From Narthecium ossifragum (Eukaryota; Streptophyta; Magnoliopsida; Dioscoreales; Nartheciaceae), in NCBI GenBank assembly GCA_963920575.1, contig OY986971.1, forward strand, positions 20,698,492 through 20,762,491: DNA of 64,000 nt. The letters run 5' to 3'. Made by a program: the position numbers and the translations under genes. Within the stretch, counting starts at the first letter, position 1, and each line of letters opens with the position of its first letter. Under the pieces are notes generated by a model. The model was not told where the DNA came from, did no database searches, and saw only the letters and a program-made list of their open reading frames with translations. Positions 33,901-45,500 of this stretch are shown here, piece after piece.

Positions 33901-36900
33901 GGTGGACCAAGCAAGGCAGATTGCGAGGCTTGTTCTCTGTTAGGACATTAGGATATAAGAACAAGTGGGATTGTTATGTTTTAGAGGCCATGTGTGTTTT
34001 GAAGACATGAAGAAAGATCAGGGGAAACAATTATCTGGTGGATGGCATGAAAACTGTGAGAGTGATGTCCGTTTAGTGCTAAGAAGCCAAATGTGGAAGA
34101 TCAGGGGAAACAATTATCTGGCGGATGGCATGAAAACTGTGAGAGTGATGTCCGTTTAGTGCTAAGAAGCCAAATGTGGAAATTACAGGCATGTATTTCA
34201 TGTTTTCATCCTGACACATTGTAACTTCCTAAGCATACTTGTCAAAAATCACCAACCATTCTTCAGGATTTTGCAACTGTTTAAGGCATTATTTAATGCT
34301 TGTCTTTTTGTATCCATGTATGAGATCTATACTGGCATCAATAGAAATTTGTTATTATTTTCCTCTCGTTGCATGTATTTGATTCTTGGTGGAACTCATG
34401 GGAAGCAAGCTAAAAACTTTCTCAAAAGCCTATCAATTCTAACTAGTTTGAGGCTGTCCCATTGAAATTGAACATGCATAAAAAAGTGGCTTTTGTAACC
34501 CTCTTCCAGCAAAAATCTTCTATCTAGTCAAAGCAAGATTAAACCATGATTATGATGATGGATTCCTTGAGAAGTATATGCCTCAAATTAGTGGATGCTG
34601 AAGTAGTCTATGGGAACAATTTTGGGTCTTTATATGTCGAATACATGCTATACTAGTTTTTTGCTTGTGTTGCATGTTTATTTTGTGTGATCATTTTCAT
34701 TCTCCTAGCTGTAATAGAACTTTGAAACTTTTCCGGCACCATGTGTCTGTTGGTCTTCTCAGAACCAAAGACTTAACCAAACTATTTTTGGCCTCCTAAG
34801 TTGTTCTCTTTTTTCTCTTCAGGGATCAGATCTGTGGCATAACCTGGATCGGTTTAGAAAATTTGCCGATGCCTCTTTGCAACTATGCCAGATTTACATG
34901 GAGATTGCATGGTCCACTGGTAGTAATAAAGAACTTCTTATGGCTGAGATGCATCTAAAGAACTCTGTGAAGCAGGTAAGTTTATGTTTCTCTTAAATTG
35001 TAATTGTTCAAAAACTTCTTATGGCTGAGATGCATCTTTGGTAAAATATGTCTATCATCATATGCTTGTTTGTAATTGTTCAAAAAAAAAAAAATCAGAT
35101 GCTTGTTTGTATTGTTGGAAGCTAGTATACATAGTAGTTCATTTTTCACTTCTCTTTTTGGTTGTAAATTTTACGCTACCCTATGGATGTCGTTACCATG
35201 GATTTCCGTGCTGGTCCGACACTTTGCGCGCCAGCCGGTACATACCGTGCCAGGGGGTTAGCGGCATCAAACACCCCCCCCCCCCGCCCGTCAGGGGCTG
35301 GAGCTCATGACACGACCATGGCAAGAGGGATCTTGAAGATGGCGCGACGAAAGTTGAAAATGGCACGACGGACCGAGCCAAAGCAGAACTTGACGAGCCA
35401 TGAAGGGATCCTATTGAACGAGACGCGCGGTGAGGCAACCAGGGAGGTGCATGAGCAATATGCACGCGCCAAAGGAGTTTGGCACGCGGCAGGAGGTGAC
35501 ACGACGCGATGCGGCAGGGCGGGACGCGGCGGATTTCGGAGATGGCACGGCGGCTCGGGCCAAGACGAAGTACGACGCGCCATGCGACGACGCAAGCGAG
35601 CGTGACGCGCGCCAAGGCAACCCAGAAGGCGCGCGACATGCGTGATGACACGCAGAGCGCGCGCGCGACGCGGCCAGGCGGCCAAGTCCGAGTCGGACTA
35701 GGACTCGGAATGCCAGGCGCGACGCGGTCGGTCAGCTGGAGAACACCACACGCGCTAATCACCTAATTCTACTTGGGATGGAAGCTCCAAGGAAGATGAC
35801 GCAGTCAGAAACCGTTTTTGGCACGGAAGAATTTGAAGATGACGCGCGACTCCGAGTTGCACTAGGAGACGGCGCGCTAGACCGGGCAGTTGTGCCTTGG
35901 AGGCCAATCCAACCGAGCAAATTCAAATGTTTCGCGTGCGTTTGACTTGGAATAGGTGATGACATGGGGAATATCAGATTTGGCTCAAGGAAACTCGATG
36001 TTGGCGCGGACGAATAGGAAGGAGTCCTATTTCGAGTCAAAATGCGATGGTTTTTGTAAACAGCCATCTTTGGCAAGTCTTAACTCACGTAAAAGTCCAA
36101 ATAGACTAGGAAACTTTGTAATTGGCTGATTGCATGATTGGATATGCATGAAGTCTATGACTTGGGGTTGGACAAGGGGACTTGACTTGTTGGAGCAAGT
36201 CAAGACTCTCCTCTATATAAGGAGGAGGTCGGCTAGATATGAGGAAGCATCTGGGTTATGGGCCAGCTCACGGATTGAAGATTCAGGAGGGATTGAGAGA
36301 TCGTGAGGTAGAAGAATTGGGTGATTCTTCTAGGGTTTTGGGACGAGAGCTTCTTGTATTGAGAGTGATTGTACTCCAAAGGGTTGAGGGCGAGAGAAGA
36401 GTGCTCTTGTAATCACTATTCAATAAAGGAGTTGGGATCTCATCCATTACCCCAAATTTGTGTGTGCAAGGCGAAAAAAGAGGGCTGGTCAAGAGCATCA
36501 GGCTGTCAGGCGGAGTGCGCAGACGGTGCACAGACGGCGTGCGAGCGGAGCACAAGCAACGACCAGGGTGCGCGGCGGCGGTGTGCAGGCCTCAACGAGG
36601 GGTCTCTTGGCACCATCACAGGGCAAAGGTTAGGCGAAAATTTATCCCCACTTTCACCCCGTGACACCCGCCCCCCGCGTACCGTGCCAAGAAGCAGTAG
36701 GAGGAAGAAAAAAGGAGAATGGCACGGGGCACCAGCAGGCTGCCGGGACGGCAATCCATGGTCCTTACCATCACCAATTGGATTCGTGGTTGGTAATTTG
36801 ATAAATAATCACAAGAAGAGACTTCCGTTTCAGGCTTTCAGCATCAGTTTTCTGTATTTCCACTGCAGGGTATAAGGGATTACCTCCTTATGTGTGGACA

Positions 36901-39718
36901 AGGCTTGTTTCTAACCAAAGAACTCTCCACAAAAAAAAAATCATTAAAAAAAACATTCAAAGACAATTGGTATTGTAGGTATCGTTTAAACCTTGGGAGC
37001 TAACATTTGGAGCTGCACTTTTTCATGCAGTTAGACATTCGACATACTTTAGAGCTTGGTATATCTACTGGTGTGTAATATCTTATTATCTTGCGCTATT
37101 TTGAAAATTAGCTAAAGCAGAGTAAAAATGTTCTGACTGGGAAAAATGTTGTGACTGGCTTTTTATTATGCCAATGACAGCTATTCTGTAAAACTTCTCA
37201 CTCGAGATGCATACTTATCTTGAAGACTAGTCTGTAAAGACATGGAAGTTTAAAAGATTTATGCAATAAATGAGAGAACTCATGGAACACAGAGATCCAT
37301 TAGGTACGTACTTGGTTAGTGGTGTGAAAATCATCTAGGCTTCGAGTTTAAATTGAAAGGGCAATGCTGTTACCAATTCTCAGTTAGTCTAAGAAAGGAC
37401 AATTGATATTGATTAGTCTAAATCTATTGTATTTGACTTTGGGGAAAATGAAGTGGAGAAGTTGAAATGTCTGAGGTAATGGACTTCTTTAGTGGAAATA
37501 GAAGTTCACCTTTGTTTTATCTCTTAATCCCACTTATAACCTAGCCCTGCATCATATATGTCTAGTTTCAGCAAAAGGCAGCAGTGAACGCTGCAAAAAC
37601 ATTTGAATATCCCAAAGTCAACTTAAATCAACTGAAGTCGGGTTGTTTCCTAGTTTGCAGTTTTGCACCATGATTTCTGACTGATGTTCCCACAATATGA
37701 AATGAATGGTTTGGGGAAAATTTTATTAGCAATTAACTTATTGATAATACTAGTAAATAAAGGTATTCCTTTGTTGTCTTCTGTAAGATTTAGGACAAAA
37801 TATTTCCTTTTTCTGTTTAAATTTAGGTGCAGACACGGTCTAGTCTACAATTATAATCCTTTTCATTTAAAAAATTCTTTGTAATATCCCAATCTCTCTT
37901 ACAAAGTTGTATGAGAATTCAGTTAAATTTAGGTCTTTTTTTAGCGTTGATTCATTATGTAAGATTAACAACTACGAGTTGCACTCGATAGTGTTCTGCT
38001 CTCAATCTTATAAGTTCATGCAATTTGTGCTTTTGAACCTTATGAGCTTGGTTAGACCAGTTTATTATCTGCCTCTTCTTTTAGAATCTTATGTGATCCA
38101 AACTTTCAAAGTACTTGGTGGAATGTTGATGCATAAAATCTTTGCTAGAAAATTGCATTATAATGCAATAATTAATGGAAATGGCTAGTATGCTCATGTT
38201 TCAGGCCAAGAAGGATTATGGGATTCGCGAAGAAAATCAAACAGCAATTTCAGCTATTAAATGGCGATCAAACCCAAAACAAGTATTGTCTGTTGAGACT
38301 CTTGGGATGAACTGATTACCACTTAGTTTTGGTCTTAATTTGGGAAATTGTTTCTATATCTGAGCGTGTTTTACCTACAATAGGTTTGGTGTGAGGTAGT
38401 TTTCAAAACCTAGATAAGGATGTGCTATGTATTAGGAGAGAGTGAGATCACTGGAATTGAAATTGTAGCGAAGCTTCTGAATAGTGCATGGGCAATATGA
38501 GTCATAAGATTAGGTTACCTAGGTACTGCACGAGGAAGATTAGAGGTGATTAGGAACGAGATTTTTGAACTTTAGAGGTAGATTTGGTTTGGGTTGGATT
38601 CACCCAGGTCCTATATGAGAAACGTGATTTGGAACGAGATTAGTGAACTTTAGAGGTAGTTTTAGGTTATATGATTAATAAAAGACCTATTGGCCGGTAT
38701 TTTAAGGAGAATTTAAGTTTTTGAAGTCTTACTGATGATTGGCTGGCTTATGCTAGGATTGTGGTAAAAGATAAAAGCAAGTAAAAGAAAGAGGGAGAAA
38801 AAGAATAATGACAAGATTTCATAAAATTAGATACAGAACTCACTTTGACTCAGTGGAAGGATTCAGATGACTCTGCTTAATATAATTCAATTAATGCAAA
38901 AGTACAGAGAGGGTAGGAGGAAAGAGCTATTCTTTATTTCTTTAAAATGATGAGCATTCATGTAAGGGAGACAATTTTACCCCTTTCTGTAAAGTGGTGG
39001 ATAACAGATGCTTAATTAGATCTCGTAAACACTATTTGCCCATACATTTATCCTGGAAGGTCTTACCTCATTACCTAATTGATTGGCTCAAAAACGTGAA
39101 ATCAAGTTCAAATCAAGCTCAAGAGATAAAATTGTGAAAATAGGGAATACAAGTCAAGTGATCCGGTTTGTCTACCTATGACTGAAATTAGCTCAAGGTG
39201 TGCTTGGTAAGCTCTCTATCATTGCTCAGCTCTGTAGAAATATCCTCGAGCAACATCCTGGTCTAGCCAAAAGACTAGGAAGGTGCCACTTAAGCTGGTT
39301 GTAAACTCATGTGATGTTCTGATTGGGTTTCTCATTTCCATTGTTTACCTAGCTAAGGCATATGAAATTTATTAGGACTGGAAGTCATGTTGACGTACCA
39401 TAAAGTTTATACTATACATGTTACGGGTACAAGATGGAAGTTTCATATCTCCCTGGACATTCATTCTCTGAAATTGTTTTGACTTATTAGTTGTTAGCGG
39501 TAGTTGCACCGTAAGTGCCATCTGTTTGTCTCAGTCAATACTGCAAGCATGCTGATGCTTACTAAGAGTATATTGCTTACCTCCCATACATTTTTTTTTT
39601 CCAGGCTGTGGACTTCTCAGATACTAAAGAGTTCAGGGATCTTCAGGCCTGTCTCGATGAAGTAAAGAAAAGACTAGATACTCCTACTGATGTTGCCTCG
39701 TTGGTCCATGGTTCGTAG
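21993..39718 (+). CDS. TTC27: TTC27/Emw1-type tetratricopeptide-repeat protein, 931 aa, 20 exons
   Basis: Coding exons: 21993-22426, 22504-22660, 24144-24475, 25582-25663, 25749-26064, 27823-27881, 28678-28767, 29368-29459, 29543-29641, 29738-29815, 30114-30198, 30272-30330, 30447-30516, 31070-31161, 31564-31626, 31716-31782, 32891-33127, 33349-33465, 34823-34975, 39605-39718. All introns are GT-AG and the exons sum to 2796 nt with phase kept throughout. The helical N-terminal half includes KISHLQYIAIADMLFSKIRQ and SISWWLCRLTLLKQRILDDL, and exons 6-7 carry RWKMAPFIEAIDSQQ. The TPR block lies at about residues 609-740, with DGWFALGAAALKARDIDKAL, AFTRAVQLDPENGEAWNNIA and AFKEALKFKRNSWELWENYS. 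The C-terminus ends KEFRDLQACLDEVKKRL. Yeast Emw1 is named for cell-wall maintenance, and human TTC27 has been linked to R2TP-assisted assembly of the U5 snRNP; a similar assembly role here is inferred. Length is close to that of plant homologues. The first exon is GC-rich. No disabling change was found. Confidence 0.9.
23586..24046. mobile_element. Harbinger/Tourist-like MITE with an internal minisatellite
   Basis: The ends GGGGGCGTTTGGTTGC are perfect 16-bp inverted repeats, flanked by TTA on both sides (23583-23585 and 24047-24049). The left half is a 27-bp tandem array. The right half has internal copies of TGATGCATGCATCAG plus GGCCAACCAAAC, which resemble its own terminus. Confidence 0.8.
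23600..23819 (+). repeat. 27-bp minisatellite, seven full units plus one broken
   Basis: The unit is GCATTGCATCTGC followed by (G/T)-dependent AAAGCAATGCAGT; it starts at 23600 and every 27 bp to 23788. An eighth, offset copy lies at 23795-23819. GCATTGC and GCAATGC in each unit are inverse complements, so the array can fold. The unit is nine codons long, which produces open frames on both strands. Confidence 0.9.
26065..27822 (+). other. Intron 5 of the TTC27-like gene
   Basis: A 1758-bp intron containing the MITE at 27119-27752; otherwise AT-rich and without conserved coding. Confidence 0.7.
27119..27752. mobile_element. Harbinger-like MITE in intron 5
   Basis: The ends GGCCACGTTTGGTTCGC and (reverse) TGGCACGTTTGGTTTGC are near-identical inverted repeats, flanked by TAA (27116-27118 and 27753-27755). 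The interior has GGAATG/CATTCC repeats near both ends. Confidence 0.7.
32459..32643. mobile_element. Mutator-like MITE in intron 16 (TCGGTAGTG family)
   Basis: A 185-bp foldback with the inner inverted repeat GATTTGTGTACATGGCCAC (18 of 19 matching). It is flanked by a perfect 9-bp duplication TTGTGGTAA (32450-32458 and 32644-32652), the Mutator signature. The interior repeats ATCGGTAGTG and CACTACCGAT. Confidence 0.8.
34015..34180 (+). repeat. 83-bp tandem duplication in intron 18
   Basis: The segment starting AGATCAGGGGAAACAATT at 34015 recurs at 34098 with almost no change, indicating a recent duplication. No known element. Confidence 0.85.
35013..35037 (+). repeat. 25-bp exon 19 fragment repeated in intron 19
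   Basis: The 25 bases at 34932-34956 in exon 19 (starting AACTTCTTATGGCTG) recur exactly at 35013-35037, 38 bp past the splice donor. Confidence 0.85.
35289..36666 (+). mobile_element. Solo Gypsy LTR in intron 19, sense orientation
   Basis: It begins (C)GTCAGGGGCTGGAG and ends GTGACA, matching the LTR start TGTCAGGGGCTGG at 60712. It is about 1.38 kb, with a TATA box TATATAA (36214-36220) and AATAAA (36422-36427), both in the sense of the host gene. The flanks are C-rich on both sides (CCCGC), so the target duplication is ambiguous. Flanking sequences around 35183-35230 and 36730-36775 are imperfect inverted repeats and may be an older foldback element. Confidence 0.65.
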
Positions 39719-40270
39719 TATAGTCGCATTCTCAGTGGTAAGACATTTTGAGAGTCTGGTTCCTTTTTTTTATATTCAAGTTACTGCCAGAGTTCATATT
39801 TCAAGACCTTTGGACCATGTTTTCTTTTCTTTGGGAGTTCAGCAGTTGTGCCTTTAGTGTGGAGCCCTCATTGAACCAACTCCTGAAGATCAGTCTGCTG
39901 TCAGACTGATTGTTCAGATCCGACACAAACACCCTTGATTTTGCATCAGAGAACGCTATTAAAACTGCGAGAGCGGATACAGAGTTTGACTACTGCAGAT
40001 GGCAATGAACCCAGTTTTTAAGTTTCCAATTCACATCAACTGTGGACGACAAAGTGGCATCTGAAACTCGATGACCTTGTTAAATTGGAAGAGAAACAAT
40101 CAGAAGAGCTGGAGCATAAATTTTTGCCACTATGGAAGGTGGTGTAAAATCTTAGAATATCAAGATCCTTGAGTTTTATTTTGTATTTCTTTCTTTCATC
40201 TTTTGGGGAAAGAGGAATATATATTTATGGGTCACCCTTATGCATGTAAATGATAAGAATAAAGGCGTAT
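39719..40270 (+). other. Presumed 3' untranslated region of the TTC27-like gene
   Basis: Follows the stop codon. A canonical AATAAA lies at 40258-40263. No conserved frame. Confidence 0.5.
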
Positions 40271-40739
40271 TAAGTTATTGGTTGCCTCATGAACATGACA
40301 TATTACACAGGCGAGAGGCAGATGATGTGCTTGTATTATACTGTGGACGAGTTAGTAACTGGTTACAATTACAAAACAATCTCCATGATTTCAGTGAGTA
40401 AGAATAGTTTCCACCCCATGCTTTGTAACCCTGTGTTTTGGTTTGGGGGTACTCTCCATTGTTTTTCCATGCATGCATACAGTAATAAAAGTTGGACTCT
40501 CGAGCTTTATTAATGTTTTACGTAACTTTCATGTTGGGCAACAAGGTGGTTCGGAAGAGGAATGAGTGACTCTTTGCTCTCTGGCCCTCCACTGGGCTTT
40601 TCCGGACCGACGGGGAACCGGAGGCTGTTGAGGCGACGGTAGAATCGGAGGCACCTGAACCAAAGAAAGGTCCTATGCAGAAGCTACAGGTTGGCCTCCT
40701 CCGTGTGCAGCATCCATCACCCCTGAGGAGATTGCTAAG

Positions 40740-42526
40740 ATGGGTCCGCTGTATGCAGGGGAGGTGTACCTTAGCGATGAACTAATGGACCGTTGTTGTA
40801 AGCGGTGGGAGTTTTTGTTTTTTGGGAGGTTCATGGGGGAAAGGATATCCCTGGAGATGATTAAGGAGAAATTACCCAAGGTGTGGGGGGAGGGGAGGCC
40901 TTTCCAAGTTATCGACATGACTAGGGGGTTTTCATCTTTCAATTCAACAACGAGGAGGACAAGTCCTTCGTCCTCTCGAACGGCCTCTGGTATGTCAACG
41001 GCATATCGTTATCCCTAATCAAGTGGAAAGAGAACTTCATTCCAATGATGCTGGACTTCAACAAGTCTCTCGTATGGTTCCGGTTGTCTGAGATGGCCAT
41101 TGAATGTATACATGAAGAGGCTGCAATGAATGTAGCCAAGCTAGTAGGTAATCCAGTTAAGGTGGATTTGCCTACAAGAACTGCTGGTAGAAGCAGATGC
41201 GCCAGAGTGTGTGTCGAGGTAGACTTGAACCGACCAGTGAAGTTGGGACTCACAGTCAACAACATGGATGGCCCTAGATTTGTCTCTCTTGTGTATGAAG
41301 ATGTTGCTCTATGCGCTGGATGTGCTCGACTTGGACACTATGTGGGGGCTTGCCCCTACAGGAGAGGTACGGTACCCAAGGGGACATCTTGCGAGAGGGT
41401 GAAACCGCCTTGGTTGGAAAGGCCCGATGTTGGGGTTCTTGTCGACAACGGGAAACCGTCAGGGATGGAGAAGACACAGGGGACGGAGGCAGCACAGAGC
41501 TTGGAGAAGAAAGGTGAAGGGAAGGATCGGATACCCACTGAGATGCGGAGATCGCCGACGGTGCTTGACGGGACGGGAGGACCAGCCGACGGGAGGTGCG
41601 GACACCAACCGACAGGAGTCGAGGAGAGTAGAGGTAACATACCTGGAGGGAAGATCGGCGAAGAAGGGGTGATGACGCCAGCGGCGGTGAGGGCGTTGGC
41701 CGAGTCATCGCATGTCGTTCACCGGAGAGTGCGGGCTTCTCGAGGCAACCTAGGGATGCGTGCACGGGATGGTAGGTATGCAGGGCCATTGGGGAATCCG
41801 CCTTCGACACGTAGGAGCGAGGCGCCACTGAACTAGGCCGCTGGCGAAGCACCATTAAAGGCTCCTGGCGGCGAAATCAGCCAGGGTGGTACAGGGGGCG
41901 ACTACCACTCTCTCGCTAAGGAAAAAGGGAAGGTGGTGGAGAGAGAAGTAGCCATGAGAAGTGATAGAGGGGGTGGGGAGGATGGCTCTGGAGGCTGGAC
42001 GCGTGGAAGGATCCTAAGATGGGTTGCTATTAAAGGTGTTGAGGGGGGTATTCAGGCCGTTGATTCATTTAATAGGGTTTCTATATTAAGGGAAGTGGGT
42101 GAGCCTTTATCCACGAAGGAGCCCGACCCAGCAGATCACCATATGCCTACAATTAGTCCTAGTAGGGGTAGGACTAATAGGCCAGACAATATGAGGGTGC
42201 CGGCCCAGGGAGATAGTAGTATGGAGTCCTAGCTTCCTTAGGAACAGAGGCATGCACGGCTACTTGAGGATGATGCCACACTCGAGCAGAGACATAGTGA
42301 TGTTGATTGTCGCATGGACATGGTGTTGGCTGCTGATCCCAATGACTCAGACCTCCATTGCTTTGAAACCATTTCAGAACTTGATGATGGTGTGGAAGAC
42401 ATCCTTGAGGATGAGGAAATGGATCTAGAAGATGTGGAGGAGGGAGAAGCAGTCTCCATCTCCAAGAGGCACAGATACCGCTCTCACCCAGAGGAGCAAC
42501 TGGTTCACCATGACGTTGCCAAATGA
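40740..42526 (+). pseudogene. LINE copy 1 ORF1: DUF4283 and CCHC zinc-knuckle protein
   Basis: The nucleic-acid-binding ORF1 of a plant L1. The DUF4283 domain reads RWEFLFFGRFMGERISLEMI and then, after a one-base frameshift near 40930, FVLSNGLWYVNGISLSLIKW. The knuckle CAGCARLGHYVGAC (C-x2-C-x4-H-x4-C) lies near 41313-41354. A basic, low-complexity region and a final acidic stretch (DDGVEDILEDEEMDLEDVEE) follow. In-frame stops at 41834, 42230 and 42239 interrupt it. Its own TGA (42524-42526) overlaps the ORF2 start. Confidence 0.75.
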
Positions 42527-45500
42527 GGTTTGCCTTCTGGAACTGTAGAGGAGCAGATCCTGAGCGGGCTTTGAGGACTTGCAGACGGTTATTTGAGGAG
42601 CATAAGTCTATCATGGTGTTCCTATTGGATACGTTGATCCCTGACAGTAAGTTGGTGTGGATTCAGAATAGATTGGGAAGAGAATGGAATTGCTATAATA
42701 TACTATCGTCTGGCAGACATGGAGGGATTTTGGCAGCTTGGAGGGTGAATGTTGGCAAAGTAAGCATGAGGCATATGACCGACCAAGCCGCCCACGACAT
42801 CATGACATCCCCGGAGTTTGGACAGTTCTTGATATCTGCAGCGTATGGTGCTCGGAGCGTCGCAAACATGAAGGAACTCTGGGACTATTTGGCGAGATTC
42901 AATAGAGTTGATCTTCCACATCTAATTGCTGGTGATTTTAATTTCATTCTTTCTGCTGAGGAGAAGGCTAGAGGTACACCGTTCGTGTTTGGTAATGAAG
43001 AACGAGAGTTTCTCAACTTCATGACAGGGAACGAGATGGTAGATCTTGGTTTCACTGGTCCCATTCATACATGGTGTAACAACCAAGAGGCCAAAGATAA
43101 GATTTTGGAGAGGTTGGACAGGGCGTTGGGGAATAAGCTGTGGTTGGAAAGTTTTCCTGCCTCGGTGGTTAAGCATCTTGCGAGGGTTGGCTCCGACCAT
43201 GCCCCCCTCCTCATTCCCGTGGGGGAGTTGACGACTAGGTCGGGAGCTGGTACCTTTCAATTGGAACACTGCTGGTTGAAGATGAAGGAATTTAAAGAGG
43301 CGGTCAACCAGGTGTGGAACTCTCCCTCTAGTGGCAATAGACAATGTGCCTTCACCACCAAGATAAAGAAATTGAAGAACATAGTCAAGGATTGGGACAA
43401 AAGGCCAGCCAGAGAGGACATCTTTGGTAAAGGTAAAAGAGTGGAGGAGTGCCTTGAGAGGCTCTATAGAATGGAAGAGGAGGGCATGCTCTCTCCTCAT
43501 GAGGAAACACAACTCTGGGAGCTTAAGTGTCAATGGGCAGATTCCATCTCCAAACATGAAGCTAAAGCTGCACAACGGGTTAGAAAGATTTGGCTTCAAG
43601 CAGGAGATAGAAACTCAACATTTTTTCATAAGCTAGTTACGTCTAGGGCACACAAATCCAAGGTCCTAGAGGTTTTCAATGATGATGGGCAGGCAGTGAC
43701 GTATCAAGTTGGCATTGGTAAGGTGTTCACATAATATTTTGGCAGGCTCTGGACAACAGATGCAAGCTAAGCTACATTGGAACTTCCTCAGCTGCCTGTG
43801 GTGGATGAAGATATTTGTAGAATGCTTGTTGAAGAGGTTAATGAGAATGAAGTCAAGGAGGTGGTATTCAGCTTCGGGAGAAACAAATGCCCTGGCCCGA
43901 TAGTATACCAGTTGAGTTCTACACTACATGTTGGGATGTGATTGGAGGTGAATTAACTGAGATCATCAAGCATTTCTTTTGAACTGCTCATGACCCTACC
44001 AGTTGGAATGAGACTCTTATCTCTCTGGTGCCGAAATGCAAATTCCCCTGGGTTGTTAAGGAGTTTCGGCCTATTAGCCTTTGTAATGTAGGCTATGAGG
44101 TGATTACAAAAGTATTGGCGAAGAGGATGGAGTTGGCTCTTGGCGGTCTCATTGGCATAGAGCAGTCTGCTTTCATTCCAGATAGATGCCTTCACAATAA
44201 TGTTGATGCAGCGAAGGAGGTCATCCATTCCATGAAGGCAGCCGCTAAAACTAAAAGTCTGATGGTGCTAAAGATTGACTTGAAGGCGGCCTATGATCGA
44301 GTCATATGGGATTTCTTCAAGGAGGTTCTGCTTTGCATGGGATTCCCTTTACAGTGGGTTGTGTGGGTGATGGCTTGCGTCGCAGGTCCAGTGTTCTCTT
44401 TCATTATCAACGGGAAGCTCCATGGCAGAATTCAATCCTCCTGCGGACTGAGACAAGGGGCCACATTATCCCCTTATCTCTTCCTAGTGGTTTAGGAGGT
44501 TCTTTCTAGGATCTTGAAAGATCCCTCAGCCGGACTGGTTGGACTACGCTTCAAAGGTTCGGAGTTCTCTCTTTCCCACCTTTTATATGCTGATGACTAC
44601 TTGATTTTCTCATGGGCCAGATGCTCAGAAGCCAGAAGCTTGAAACTAATGCTCTATCGGTTCAAGTCTCTTTTGGGCCTTGAGATGAATGGACTGAAAT
44701 CGTCTGCTTGATTCTCTCCTACGGTACCAGTTGGCAGGAAGAATATTATTCTGCAAATCCGTGGTCTCCCTGAAGCCTTTGGTACCTGGACCTACCTTGG
44801 TACGCCCGTGGGTGCCGGGTGTGTAACCGTGACTGATTGCTCTCCTCTTATTGACAGGATGGTCACCAAGATTCTCTCATGGCAGGGGAGGCATATTTCC
44901 GATCCGGGTAGATTGGGACTTCTCAAGTCTATCCTCTAAGCCATCCCCGTATTTGTCATGGCCACAACGCACATTTCCATGGGGGCAATCAATAGGATGG
45001 AGCGCATACGTCGAGACTTTTTATGGAAAGGGAAGAAGCTTTATTTCAACGCTGCTTGGAAGACGGTGTGTACGCCAAAGGATGCAGGTGGGCTTGGGGT
45101 GAGAAACTTCAACATTTGGCAACGAGCTTTGAAGATCAAGAGGGTGGCGACCTTCTTAGAGCCAGAAACAAATGTGTGGAAGGAGCTAGCAAGGGCTAAG
45201 TACTGTTGGTCGGAGGTGCTACCTACATGTCGGGATGGTGGGGTAATTTTAACACATTGGAGACACATTTGCAACGCCGCCTATGAGCTTAGGAAAAGAC
45301 TCGTTTGGTCCCCGGGTGATCATAGAAAGCTTAATGTCATGTTCGATGCTTGGTGTTCAGACCTTCCACTCTCAAGATGGCCGACCCTTTTTAATTTCTA
45401 TGCCGGTTTGGAATCTGTTGAGGTGGGGGACCTAATGCATGGGGGAGAGTGGAACATAGAGACTCTTCGTTTGGCCTTCCACCCCCTACTTGTTGACATG

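Larger units (their letters stand above)
34976..39604 (+). other. Intron 19, 4.6 kb, the largest of the gene
   Basis: It contains a 25-bp copy of exon 19 sequence (35013-35037), a solo LTR (35289-36666) apparently set in a foldback element, and about 2.9 kb of AT-rich sequence (36790-39604) with no recognised feature. Confidence 0.7.

Noticed and set aside
35193..35762. 189-codon minus-strand frame and several plus-strand frames
   Set aside because: They lie within the GC-rich solo LTR and its C-rich junction and are not conserved in the related LTR at 60712.
38205..38310. Possible extra exon after CAG at about 38204
   Set aside because: The reading frame after the acceptor does not resemble TTC27, while the exon at 39605-39718 matches the family's C-terminus and keeps phase.
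41274..41855. 193-codon minus-strand frame
   Set aside because: It is the antisense shadow of LINE ORF1, which has the zinc knuckle on the plus strand.
42922..43599. 225-codon minus-strand frame
   Set aside because: Antisense shadow of the LINE endonuclease on the plus strand.
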